NCBI RefSeq assembly: GCF_963678635.1
Contig: NC_087069.1
Span: 45,801,448 to 45,865,447, forward strand
Source of the DNA: Symsagittifera roscoffensis
Lineage: Eukaryota; Xenacoelomorpha; Acoela; Convolutidae
Direction: 5' to 3'
DNA length: 64,000 bases
The translations under genes were made by a program, and so were the position numbers. Below the pieces are notes generated by a model that ran no database searches, was not told the DNA's origin, and was given only the letters and a program-made list of their open reading frames with translations. Shown piece after piece: positions 44,401 to 56,036 of the stretch. Every line of letters begins with the position of its first letter. The first letter of the stretch is position 1.

Positions 44401-46332
44401 AAACTAATGTTGTTATCAAAATGCATTGCAATTTTGAATTTATTTCTAATTTTGTCTGATTTGTTTTTCCTGCCTATAACTACGGGAGCAGTGGTTTGAT
44501 AAAAACTACTTCAATGTGGAGTTGAAGTACCTGTTTAAATTTTACACCAAAAGGGGTGATGGCTGCACGGAAAATCAAGTGGGATTGAAAAAGTGAATTA
44601 GTGCTCCACGGATTGAGAAAGTGATGTAGAAAGCCCGGATTCAAGAAGAAAGTCTTTTAGACCGAGTTGACTCAGCAATTTTGATGAACTGGGATGTAAT
44701 TCGGGAGCTTTCACAGCTTTTTGGTGTCTCTATTCCAATGCTGAAGTAAATTGCGTATGCCTTGAAACCGTAGGGATGTTTCTTGGATCGAATATATGTT
44801 TCAGGAACCTTAATTTTTTCGCATTGTCTTGATGACGGAGTTTTCCCGAAGCAATTAGGAGACGGTCTCATCTGATGTGCACCTGTGCGATGTTTTGAGG
44901 CCGAAACTTGCTCTCATAAATTCAGAAACAACTGCCTGACTTAGAGGGTTAAGAGTTTACGCAATTATGGGCTTTACATTCTTGCAGCCAGGATTAGTTG
45001 TCCTGGTTTGAATAACTGTCAGAAAGAGGAAGAAGTCATATCGATCGCGAGGAAAGTTTTGTTTTTTTGATAAAATGGTACGATAAGTGCATCTGAAAGC
45101 AATGCTTGAAATTGTGATCGCCTTAAGCGCAGAAGCGTGCCCTCTCGTGTGGTAATTAAACATGAAGAGCACCAAAACGAGAAGGATGGTCTTATAGCTG
45201 AGATAGCGTTTGAAATGAGCGAGGGGTAAGAGTTGTCCAACAAAGCAAACTCACGTGTGGAAGTCACGCTGGCTTCTATTTGCGAGAGAAGCTAAGCTCA
45301 GCATCTGATTGCTTAAGAGAAGCATAGCCGGGTGATGGCAATTGACCAACTCTTTTGAGGATCAAGGTTGGTACGCGTGTTCTCAGTCTTACAAGTTTTT
45401 GGTATAGGAAGTACATGCATCTCAAAGTATGTGATTTCAAAAGAAAGAAGAAACACGATACACTGCAGTGTGTTATCCCGGACAAAAAGTCAGAATTAAC
45501 TGGGGAAGCCTTTTTCCAGGTGTCTTGAATGTCTATATTGCGAGGAATCATTCGAACTCATGGCAGCTTTTTGTGTCACTGTGTAGCTTTGTTGTATTGG
45601 CATCCAAATAACAAAAATGAAAATCAATTAGGACGTATAAGAGATCGTTTTGTTGGTTTATTTCCTAGGCGTGGCTTTACCACACGGTCAAAGCGGCATT
45701 TCTAGTTATAAATTTCCTACTGCCCAGTGCGTGGATGAAAAACTTTGTTAGAAGTACAAGCTTCGTAAGACATTTTCGTTGGAAGAAACCAATAAGTTTC
45801 GTTATGGAGAAATTGACGAGTCCTGGATATCTGGGTCAAAACGAGAAGGATCTATGTCTGGTTCGAAACCAGAAGAAACTGCTCCAAAATGACTCAAAGA
45901 GGTCTCGAAGAATGAGTGGGTGATTATCTGAACCACCTCAAAAATGATCTCCGAACACCCGTTGAAGCAGACCTGCAACTATTATTGCAAGAATTGGGAA
46001 ACGGGCGCCCTTGCTAGACAGATGGGCGAATCAAACCAAACTAAGAAGATTAAGATTGCAAAAGGCATGACGATATGAGACAGCTTGACCTTGTTTTCAG
46101 TACATAATCTCGATTATTGATCAATAACACCAACCAAGCTTGGTTTAGATTGAATTTTTAGCAATGAGATTAAGCGGTATCCTAAAGACTGCTTTTTTGC
46201 TTTTCCGAGAATTCAAGCCTGAGGAAATCTCCAAAACTCGTGCTCATAATTGGAAAAAATAAAATAATTTTAATCTGATATTTTTATAAGCTCAGAAAAA
46301 ATTTCAAAATGTTTTGCATTTAAGTTTGATAG
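44401..46332. repeat. LINE 3' flank, duplicated segment copy 1
   Basis: About 1.9 kb matching 49681-51650 with perhaps 5% divergence and small indels. No gene is recognised on either strand. A plus-strand frame near 45735-45923 and minus-strand frames near 45019-45551 are kept only in pieces. That this DNA follows both LINE copies shows they were duplicated together. Confidence 0.6.
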
Positions 46333-46630
46333 TGAGTTTAGGAATGGGGGTCCAACTCATTGAGTAATTTCGGATAGGGTACACCGTCTGCTCGTCACGT
46401 CTGCTCGTCACGCATCTTATTTTCGGCCGGATAGATTCGTGCAACTTCTTAGTCTAATACCGATCCTAATCTTACTCTTATAACTACTAGTCTCAAGGTG
46501 TTTAACTAGTATCTGCTAGGCTCAATAGATCTAGAGTATATACTGGTATTGTTGCGGCTGCTGAAGTACTCGGGAGAGGCAACTATTTTCTAAGTTAAAT
46601 TCAAATCTCTCTGGTGCTGAAATTACAAGT
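46333..46630 (-). repeat. Truncated LTR (L4) between the LINE copies
   Basis: Starts at the exact LTR boundary (TGAGTTTAGG; minus-strand end ...CTCA) and follows L5 closely. It stops inside the LTR at GCTGAAATTACAAGT, the middle of the LTR hairpin palindrome, where LINE copy 2 begins. The remaining ~140 bp of LTR are missing. A small internal doubling (GTCTGCTCGTCACG) and a ~40-bp insertion near 46490-46530 are also present. Confidence 0.75.
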
Positions 46631-49600
46631 TAATTTTAAAAATGATGTGATTAAAAATGATGTGAAACTGGAAACTTTGCAGAATATCTCGGATGAGAAA
46701 ACTGAGATGAAAAATTCAAATTAAAACAAAACTCTTTGTTTCATTTTTATGGTAGATTTTTTGGGGAGGGAAAAAGGTGGAATACTCGAGAAAGATTATT
46801 TCTTCTTTCTCAACATACAATCACTTAGATGTCATCATGATCTATAGAAAATGGAGTTAGACAGACTGAAAAACTCTCCAGCATTGATAGCTTTATGTGA
46901 AACATGGCTAACTGATAAGTATCCAATAGGACTCTACAGCATTGATCGCTATCAAACAATCATAACTAAAAACATGTTTGGTAAAAAGGGAGGGGTATTG
47001 CTTGCTTGTTAAAAATTGATTTAACGGCTTCTTCAAAAAGCTTTGATAATGAAATTGAAAATGTAATATAACTGTTGAAAATGACCATTCGAAAAAGCAA
47101 TTTTGCGTATTATACAAAGCACCATCAATGAATCAGGATATTTTTTGTTGAATTTGGTTTCCTTACTTCACGATGTATCTCAGATCAAAGAAGAAATATT
47201 ATTTTGTGGTGATCTTAAAATTGATATCTTGGTAAATTCGTCTTTTTTAGTTGACTATAAAAATTTACTCCTATCATTCGGTTTGAAGTTGTTAAACAAA
47301 GAACCCACTAGAGAAACTACCCATAGGTCATCATGTATCGATCATGTTTTTGCAATATGCATCACGAGGTATCAACACTGAAATGTACTATCAGTGATCA
47401 CTACACCCTGCTGGTTAACACTGATCTAGAAAGGAATTTTGAAATTAATACTTTTAGAAGATTTTGAGTTTTCAAATGTTTATTGGAGGAGACTACGGCA
47501 TGTAAATTGCTTTTTCTAATCAACCATCGCTCATCAAAAGCATTTAACCTGGATACTTTTTCTCTAGAAATAATTGCTAAAATATTGCTAGATACTTGTA
47601 GCATTTATTGTCCTAAAAAAACTGTCACACGTTACAAAAAATTGCATTTTTGGGTAACTCTCGATTCGAAAAAACAATTTAGGAAACGAGATAAACTTCA
47701 TTTGCTTCTAATTAACAATCCAACCGAAGAGAAAAAATCTAACTAAGAAACTCAGTGTAAATTATTCAATCGGTTGATGCGTAATACGAACAGAAACTAC
47801 TTTGATAGAAAAATCAATTCGCAAAGCAATGCAAAACATCTTTTCAGCGCTTTTAAAAAATTTTCCGGAAAAACTTCTTCGGTTGGTATTAAAATTGATG
47901 TTGATGGTTTCAACAACTTTTTTGTGCAAGGCGATCAAAACCTTGCAACCGATCTATTGTGTAATTTTACTACTGCAGACATAGAAGCAAAAAAAAATCT
48001 TTTTTCTCTTGTCCAACTGACATTAATATAGAAAAACTGAAAAACAAAACATCCGACGGTCATGGTGGCATCAAAAGTAGGATGGTCAAGTTTTCTGCAC
48101 CAATAATTTTGCCGTTCTTAACTTTCTGCTTTGATCAATGATTTAATGCTGGCCTTTTTCCAGACATTTGTAAAATTGTAAAGTAACACCATTTTATAAA
48201 ACGGGAAAACAGACAGAGCCAAACAGTTTTCGACCAATAAGTTTGCTAAGTACTTTCAGGAAAATTTTTGAAAAAATATTGCACATTCGCATGATTAAGT
48301 TTATATCAAAATACACGCTTGAATCGCCTGAACAGTTTGGTATCCGGCGCAGATATTCTTGTGTGCATGCAATAACTTCTGCAATCGAAATAATGCGTCA
48401 CAGTATAGATGATAAAAAATCTGGATTAGCGATTTTTGTAGATTTTAAAAAAGCTCTTGACACAATTGATCACTCCTTTTTTCTAACCAAGTTAGATTTC
48501 TGAGGGTTTCGCGCTATAGCAAACACTTTTCTGCAGTCTTATTTAAACAATCGTAAACAGTATGTATCTTTTTGTGGAGTAAACTCTCAACCAAAGAATG
48601 TTACGTTCGTAGTTCCCCGTGGATCTGTCTTAGGTCCACGCTGTTTTTACTCTATATTAACGACATGCCTAAGAAAATAACGAAAAGCTCAATTTGTCTG
48701 TTTTCTGATGACACAATGGTTTTTACCATGTGCAAAAACAATTCGGTTAAAAAAAATTTAATCAGGACCTTAAATTGATAAAAAAAAATTGGTGCCCAAA
48801 AAATAGACTAACAATCATTATTGATAAAACCTAAGTATCCAAATTCGGGAATCAGAAACTTAATGTTTTGAACTCCTTCGAGTACCTTGGGGTTGTGGTA
48901 GATAATAAGCTCTGTTTTAAGCAACACATAGATCATGTTTGTAAAAAGTTAGCTAAATTTAATGGAATTTTTTCAAGGCAAGAAATGTTTTTTCTAGAAC
49001 ATTTCTTCTTAGATTTTATAAATTTTATGCAAAACCTTTAAAATCATACGGCATCTTAGTTTATGGATGTGCGTCCAAGACAAGTTTAAACAAAATTCTT
49101 TTAAAGCAAAAGCGAATTTTTAGAACTATTTTCTTTAGGCGCATATTTGATCATATTACGGAAACGTTTTCAGAATATAATGTTGATACCGTTTTTGAGT
49201 TGTTTCTAGATACTGTTTTTAAAGAAGTTAATTAACAAATACTTGGTAAATCGCCATTAAATTTTTTGGATTTTAATCAACTAAATAACTGTAGGCAAAC
49301 GCGTGTCCGTAGCTTGAGAATGCTACGTTCAAAATTTGTTAGATCTAACTGCTTATTACAATCGGTTAGCGTTAAAGTGCACAAGTTTTACAGTTTTTTT
49401 CGGCTAACAATCGTCTGTCAGAGAGTTTGAAAGATATGTCAAAGTCTCAATTGAACTCATTTGTACAAAACACTAAACGTAATTTTGTCTCAGATAATTT
49501 TGAACTCCTTCACCTATTTGACAAGTGATTTAATTCCTGCCTTTTCTTTCTCCTCAACTTATTCTGTAAAAGTCTACTTTATGGGACGTCTCCTCGAGGG

Positions 49601-49680
49601 GCTTTAGGGCCCGTGAGTCGATCCCTGTTAGTATCTTATGACTGCTTAAATGTGCTCGCTAAATAATTCAAACTTCATTC
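46631..49680 (+). mobile_element. LINE copy 2, 5'-truncated, dead
   Basis: Matches 41375-44400 at an offset of 5250-5280 and shares its stop codons. It begins in the last part of ORF1, then carries the endonuclease (LNIQ.. region; 47103-47381 piece with CGDLKIDILVN) and RT pieces 48243-48503 and 48572-48778 (PRGSVLGP, FSDDT). It keeps ~28 bp near 49236-49270 (ILGKSPLNFLDF) that copy 1 has lost, so copy 1 is not its direct modern template. The 44310-type palindrome is broken here (CTCCTCGAGGGG). Confidence 0.7.
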
Positions 49681-51650
49681 AAACTATTGTTGTTATCAAA
49701 ATGCATTGCAATTTTGAATTTATTTCTAATTTTGTCTGATTTGTTTTTCCTGCCTATAACTACGGGAGCAATGGTTTGATAAAAACTACTTCAATGTGGA
49801 GTTGAAGGACCTGTTTAAATTTTACACCAAAAGGGGTGATGGCTGCACGGAAAATCAAGTGAGAGTGAAAAAGTGAATTAGTGCTCCACGGATTGAGAAA
49901 GTGATGCAGAAAGCCCGGATTCAAGAAGAATGTTTTTAGGCCGCGTTGACTCTGCAATTTTGATGAACTGAGATGTAATTCGGGAGCTTTCACGGCTTTT
50001 TGGTGTCCCTATTTCAATCATGAAGTAAATCGCGTATGCCTTGAAGCCGTATGGATCTTTCTTGGATCGAATATGTGTTTCAGGGACCTAGATTTTTTGG
50101 CATTTTCTTGATGACGGATTCGCCCCGAAGCAATGAGGAGTTGGTCGTATCGGAGGTGCACATGTGTGATGATTTGAGGCCGAAACTTGCTCTGATAAAA
50201 TTAGAAACAACTGCCTGACTTAGAGGGTTAAGAGTATACGCAAATATGGTCTTTACATTCCTGCAGCCAGGATAAGTTGTCCTGGTTTGAATAACTGTCA
50301 GAAAGAGGAAGAAGTCACATCGATCGCGAGCCAAGTTTTGTTTTTTGATAGAATGGTACGATAAGTGCATCTGAAAGCAATGCTTGAGATTGTGATCGCC
50401 TTAAGCGCAGGAGAGTGGTAATTAAACATGAAGAGCACCAAAACGAGAAGGATTGTCTTATAGCTAAGATGGCGTTTGAAATGAGCGAGGGGTATGAGTT
50501 GGCCAACAAAGCAAACTCACGTGTGGAAGTCACGCTGGCTTCTATTTGCGAGAGAAGCTAAGCCCAGCATCAGTTTGCTTAAGAAGTTTGCATAGCCGGG
50601 TGATGTCAGTTGACCAAATCTTTAGAGGCTCAAATGTGTCAGGTTGGTACGCGTGTCCTCAGTCTTACAAGTTTTTGGTGTTGGAAGTACATGCAATAAA
50701 GTAACTGATTTCAAAAGAAAGAAGAAACACGATACACTCTGCAGGGTGTTATCCCGGACAAAAAGTCAAATTTAGCTGGGGAAGCCTTTTTTCAGGTGTC
50801 TTGAATGTCTAAATTGCGGGAAATCATTCGAACTCATGGCAGCTTTTTGTGTCACTGTGTAGCTTTGTTGTATTGGCATCCAAATAACAAAAATGAAAAT
50901 CAGTTAGGACGTATAAGAGATCGTTTTGTTGGTTTATTTCCTAGGCGTGGCTTTACCACACGGTCAAAGCGGCATTTCTAGTTATAAATTTCCTACTGCC
51001 CAGTGCGTGGATGAAAAACTTTGTTAGAAGTACAAGCTTCGTAAGACATGTTCGTTGGAAAAAACCAATAAGTTTCATTATGGAGAAATTAACGAGTCCT
51101 GGATATCTGGGTCGAAACGAGAAGGGTCTATGTCTGGTTTGGAACCAGAAGAGACTGCTCCAAAATGATTCAAAGAGGTCTCGAAGAATGGGTGGGTGAT
51201 TATCTGAACAACCTCAAAAATGATCTCCGAACACCCGTTGAAGCAGACCTGCAACTGTTATTGCAAGAATCGGGAAACGAGCGCCCTTGCTAGAGATGTG
51301 CTGAGCAGAAACAATGGCCGCGACAGATGGGCGAATCAAACCAAACTAAGAAGATTGTGATTGCAAAGTGCATGACGATATGAGACAGCTTGACCTTGTT
51401 TTCAGTACATAATCTGATCAATAACACCATCTTAGTTTTTAAACTATAAGCTTGGTTTAGATTGTAATTTTAGCGGTGAGTTTAAGCGGGATCCTAAAGT
51501 TTAAGCGGAATCTTTAAGCGGGAACCTAATGCTTTCCGAGAATTCATGCCTGGGGAAATTTTCAAAACTCGTGCTTATAAAAAAAGAAAAGATTTTTTAT
51601 CTGAATTTTGTAAGTTCAGAAAAAATTTTAAAAAATTTGTAGTTTAATTT
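49681..51650. repeat. LINE 3' flank, duplicated segment copy 2
   Basis: Counterpart of 44401-46332, extending to TTTAATTTGATCGCC near 51650. No recognised gene. Confidence 0.6.
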
Positions 51651-52392
51651 GATCGCCATGGAATAAAATATTGCCATGGAGACTTCTGGCAGAGTAACCC
51701 TTTTGAACACATTCTCAAGAAGGGCATACGACTAGGATGACGAGGCCATTCCATCGGAGCCCAGGAAGTGTATGCCAGCTGGCCATTTACGACATCTTTG
51801 ATGTCAAGTGTTCGAATTGTCCTGGTAAGTTAAATTGTACAGGAAGAATTAAAAGTTATAAACTAATCGAAATCAATTCCAATTTTGCAAGAACGTCCAG
51901 CAAGACTACGCCATAGAGTCACTGCTAAACTAAATGATCTAAAATGGTTTCATTTTTCAAGAAAAGCTTGACTTTGAACTCGAAAAGTCGATCGATAAAG
52001 AAACAGCTGCAAAAAAAAGAGGAGACATTAAAATTGGAAAAATCAGTCATTTTGACTGCAACCTATAGAAGACAGAACTACACTCTCTCATACGTTTTAA
52101 AAGTCTCCAAAACTCATTTGAAGCTGCAGCTTAGCTTCCCTTGCTATTTAATTAAGCCCTGAATGTGAACTAGCCCTATTTTTTATTCTGCTGCTTTGTC
52201 AAGCTAGACTTTTGGAGATTTGATCCATGCAGGATGAATCACACTATAGCTAGAAACAAAATCCCTTATAGGAATTAACGCTTCGAGTTTCTAACGGTAA
52301 CTATGTACTTTTTTGGCTCCGAATGTGAGGATGTGTAAAAGTGTGGTTCTAAGTAACCCCGCCTTGAGCCAATTCTAGGGGTACTAACTTAC
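51651..52392. other. Unique stretch with a possible fossil intron
   Basis: No family recognised. A perfect-looking donor CTGGTAAGT (about 51824) and acceptor TTTTGCAAG (about 51891) flank a ~65-bp AT-rich stretch, the size of a small invertebrate intron. A 72-codon plus frame at 51944-52162 is unassigned. It could be an old exon fragment or chance. Confidence 0.25.
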
Positions 52393-52770
52393 TGAGTTGT
52401 GATGGAATGTCTAACTCATTGAGTAATTTCAGATAGGGTACACCGTCTGCTCGTTACGCTATCTTATTTTCGGCCGGATAGATTCATGCAACTTCTTAGT
52501 CTAATACCGATCCTTATCTTACTCTTACATCTCTTAGTCTCAATAGATCTAGAGTATACTGGTTTTTTACGAGTCGGTCTCTTGGAGAAAGCAACTAGGT
52601 TGTAAGTTAAATTCAAAATGCTCTGATGCTGAAATTACAAGTAATTTCAGCACTTACAAATAAGTGGGTTGTTAGTTAGATGGATTGTGATTGGTTAGTC
52701 CTTATTATTTTATAGGGATAAATTATCTTATTTATAACCAATAATAATATATAGTTTGGATCAGGTTCCA
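52393..52770 (-). repeat. 3' LTR of element C (L5)
   Basis: 378 bp, minus-strand ends TGGAACCTGAT and ACAACTCA. It is closest to L1 in length and interior. It has the perfect GCTGAAATTAC-AA-GTAATTTCAGC hairpin, and GGATGGG precedes it in sense orientation, as in element A. Confidence 0.8.
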
Positions 52771-54246
52771 CCCATCCGTGGTTACAGAGTTTTAGTTCTT
52801 TGACTTCTTTCTTTAATGGAGGATGGAAGATTGATCGTTTGTATTCCGCGAGCACCATTTCTATTCCGTCCTTGGATGTGTGAGTTCCAGGAAGCTGGAA
52901 TCATCGATGTTGTTTTGTCATTCAACGATGACTGAGACCGTCAACAAAATCAATCTGATTTTCAAATGGTTTGTTATGATCGTCTGTTCTTGATCGGTGT
53001 GGAGAACTGTGTTTCGATCAGATTTGGGAATGGCGTGAAGATCGAGTTTGGAGGGAATGCCTTGTAACTCGCATCCGTACGTTTACTTGAACATCGAGGT
53101 GGTCATTGATCTGTTTCAAGGAAGTCCTTTGCTTTGGAGTCAAGTCGTAGTTCAAATCCTTTGAGTTGTGGTTTTGAGCGGCATATCGGTTGTGTTCAGC
53201 CATTCTGTGGGTTGAGTATGATGAGGTCGTCTTAGCTGCTCGATGCTCGTCTTCATGATTGTGTATGGTCTATATTACTGCGTTATATAATTTAAATAAT
53301 TAAATATTTAGTTAGTTCTTCTTTTAGTTATGATTTTTTATTAGTTTTTATCGCAAAAGCTTTTTATTTTATTTCAGTTATTATAAAAAGAGTTACTCAC
53401 ACTTTAGTACCTCTTATCAAAAATAAGGAGTGTTTCACAAAGCGTGGGTGTAGCGCGGTGGGTTAGCCCGGCTATTAAGCATGCTCACGACGTCCTCTTC
53501 TGGTGGGTTAGGCCAGGAGTGAGGGTATGATTGCATGCTGGTTTTTATGGGGTCCTGTTTTGTGTTAACCTTTTATGTCATGTTTGTTACTGGTTTTTTT
53601 CTTTTGTTGTTTTGGTTGTGTCCTTTTCTCAAAAATCAAATTGTTTGGTTTGGGTTTGTCTTTCAACTTTTTGGTGTTTTATGCTTTCTTTTTTAGACTT
53701 CTCAATAGTCTTCAAAAAATAATTTATCGGTTCTTTAAGCTGGCTTAACCAGGTGTGGGTACCGTGGGTTTTCTTTTCTTAGTCATGCTGTTAGTTTGTG
53801 GTTTATGGTGTTTAGTATGCTGCGTTGGTTAGTTTGGATTATTATATATTTCCTTTCAAACCGGCTTAAGAGAGTTTGTGTGCGAGTGAATTTGGTCTTC
53901 AAAAAGTTAATACTGCTGACATTTGTATAGATTTTCTGCTGAAAACTTCAAATTTACTGCTTTCTAGGGATTGAAATTATTAAATTATTTTCAGTGTATT
54001 TTTATTTACTACATTGGGGAAAAGAATTTATAGATGAAATTATTATTGTGCAGAAGAAATTTTACTGCACCATTTATTGCGGTAGATTAATAAGAGTTTA
54101 TAATTTTCAAAAGAGTTTGCAAATTTTTGTTTTTGTTTTCTTGTTTGTAGATGATGGTGATCTAAAGACTGAAGGAAAAACATTAAATAAGAAATGGTTA
54201 GTTTGTTTCAAATTTATTAGTTACAAGTTATTTAATTCATACTTAC
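52771..54246 (-). other. 3' non-coding region of element C
   Basis: Aligns with 4014-5633. It contains ORF6, the conserved block at about 53415-53540 and TTTACTGC-type motifs at 53906-54065. The plus-strand frame 53994-54329 (111 codons) lies here and has no counterpart in A. Confidence 0.5.
53018..53203 (-). pseudogene. ORF6 of element C (frameshifted)
   Basis: Starts MAEHNRYAAQNHNSKDLNYDL and aligns with ORF6 of element A. It leaves the shared frame after ~30 residues and stops early. Confidence 0.35.
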
Positions 54247-56036
54247 CTAGTCATCGGGAAAGAAGCCATGAGGGAAGATATCGTGTATTGAATCTGATGT
54301 GGTTGGTAATTTTGCTAATATGCGAATGATATTTTTAGTTTCAAGCAGTGGCCAAAGCAATTCAAGTGCTTTGATGGTGTTTAGTTCTTCAGTGCCAATG
54401 GAAAATTCGTGATTGGTGTGCTGGATGAGGATAAAAAGATTGTGATTATATTTAGTTTTGTGAATGAATTCCAATATTGGGATTTCTACAGGTTGAATAT
54501 ATTCTTGCGGGACAATGAGGGGTCGGGATTCTTCTATATTAAAGGTCTTGGTGAGTGGACAAAATATATACATTTTTGTTACTGGGTCGTAATTTCTGAG
54601 GATGCCTTGGAAGTAAGTATTTTTAATGCACAAGGTGAAATTTAGAAAAATTGGTGATGTGTATTTAGAATTAATCAACTGAAATCGATGGTGGGGTTGG
54701 CGTGATGGTGCGTGTAAATTAAATTGATTTTGAATGAATCGATAATAAGTGTAGGTATGCGTTTGTGTAGTTCTCAACATGATGTCGTGTGAACAATGCA
54801 GATCTCGTTCTTTTGGAGTGAGGAAGTGGAAGGTTAGTGAAAAAATTTCAAAATTGCCATAAAATAATTCATAAGCTTGGATGCCGATCATTGCTCCGGA
54901 GATTATGTGGTCGTGTTTCTTATCCAATGAGCTTAGTGTAAAGATGTAGGGTGTTCGGATGAAAGTTTTTTCGGTCAGTTGCGGGTTAGCGAACTTATTT
55001 TCGTCGAGGAATTGATCTGGGTTAGGTCTGATGATATTGTGGTCATAGTATTCGATGGAATTTTCATTAGCTCGGGGTGCTCTGAATATCTTTAATAGTT
55101 TTTTTTAATATCCTACAAGCGTCAATTGTCTAGGTGTTAGTGCTGTAGTTAGTCTAAAAAGGTCCATTTTGATTTTTTCTACTTCGTGAGGTGTGTTAAT
55201 TAGTGATATACAACGTGGGTTTGAAAAATAATAAAATGATGTCCAGTGAAGTGTGGGGATTAGGACATGCTCATCGACATAGTCGGGTTGTTCAGTGTGA
55301 GGGTTGGAATGACTAATGGTATATTGGGGAAAGAGAGGTAAGGAATTTTGGAGAAATTCGGGAGTGTTAGTGTGATCAGGGTGATTTACAAAATCGCCGG
55401 CTGTTCCTGGTTTTGAGGGAAACGGGTGGTTAGGAAATTTTCTTCTGAATGTTCTATATGCACGGTTAGTAGTGGATGATGAATGGGTTGATGTTGAGGA
55501 TTGAGCTAAAGAAAGGGTGTAATCTGAAGAGGGTGTAGAGGTAGGTGTGTTTCATGATGTTATGTTTGACGATAATTGATGAATGTTTAGGTGTGAGGGT
55601 GTTGTATTTCTTGTTGTAGTGTTATTAGGTTATTTAGTTCATGTGAGATTTGTGTGGTTTCTGGGGAATTGTTGTTGGAACGCTCATTGGTAAAGGGGGA
55701 GTATGTTGGGGTTGCTTGTGAAAGATGGGAGATGGTAGAGGTGGAATTTTTTTGGAATTGGGAGTGAATGGGTCGAAAGGGGGGTTGAGAAAATGTTGAT
55801 GGGCTGGGTTCGGAGTTTGCGAATTTGTCTGAGGTTTCTACGTCTGAATTATTAAATTGGAAAATTGTATTGAAAACTGTGATATCTGAGTTAGCGTCAG
55901 AATCCATGCCGGATGATGTGTTAAAATGGGGTGATTCAGGTGGCGGGAAAGCAAAGTGTGGAATGATGGGGATTGGGTTTTGGAGATTGGCTGGATGGGA
56001 AAATGAACGGTGAAAGAATCCAATTTGTTGGCTCAT
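54247..56036 (-). pseudogene. ORF5 of element C, unrecognised protein after env
   Basis: The ATG at 56036 overlaps the env stop in ATGA (56033-56036). The N-terminal ~150 residues (55587-56036 frame) are Pro/Ser/Asn-rich. A 1-nt shift near 55590 moves the frame to an S/T-rich run (STSTHSSSTT) and then a globular part. The intact C-terminal frame 54247-54927 (226 codons) contains LDKKHDHIIS, LTFHFLTPKERDLHCSHD, INSKYTSPIFLNFTLCIK and MYIFCPLTKTFN, and ends FFPDD. Without indels it would be about 600 residues. No signal peptide, membrane segment or known catalytic motif is visible. The family is unknown; being in both copies shows it is a genuine element gene. Confidence 0.6.

Noticed and set aside
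45019-45551. Minus-strand frames in the LINE flank as a receptor-like gene
   Set aside because: Frames are broken differently in the two copies and no domain is recognisable.
46631-49680. LINE copy 2 as a normal 5'-truncated retrotransposition
   Set aside because: It shares ~1.9 kb of 3' flank with copy 1, which retrotransposition would not produce.
53994-54329. 111-codon plus-strand frame
   Set aside because: Lies antisense to the 3' region of element C and the end of ORF5, with no counterpart in element A.
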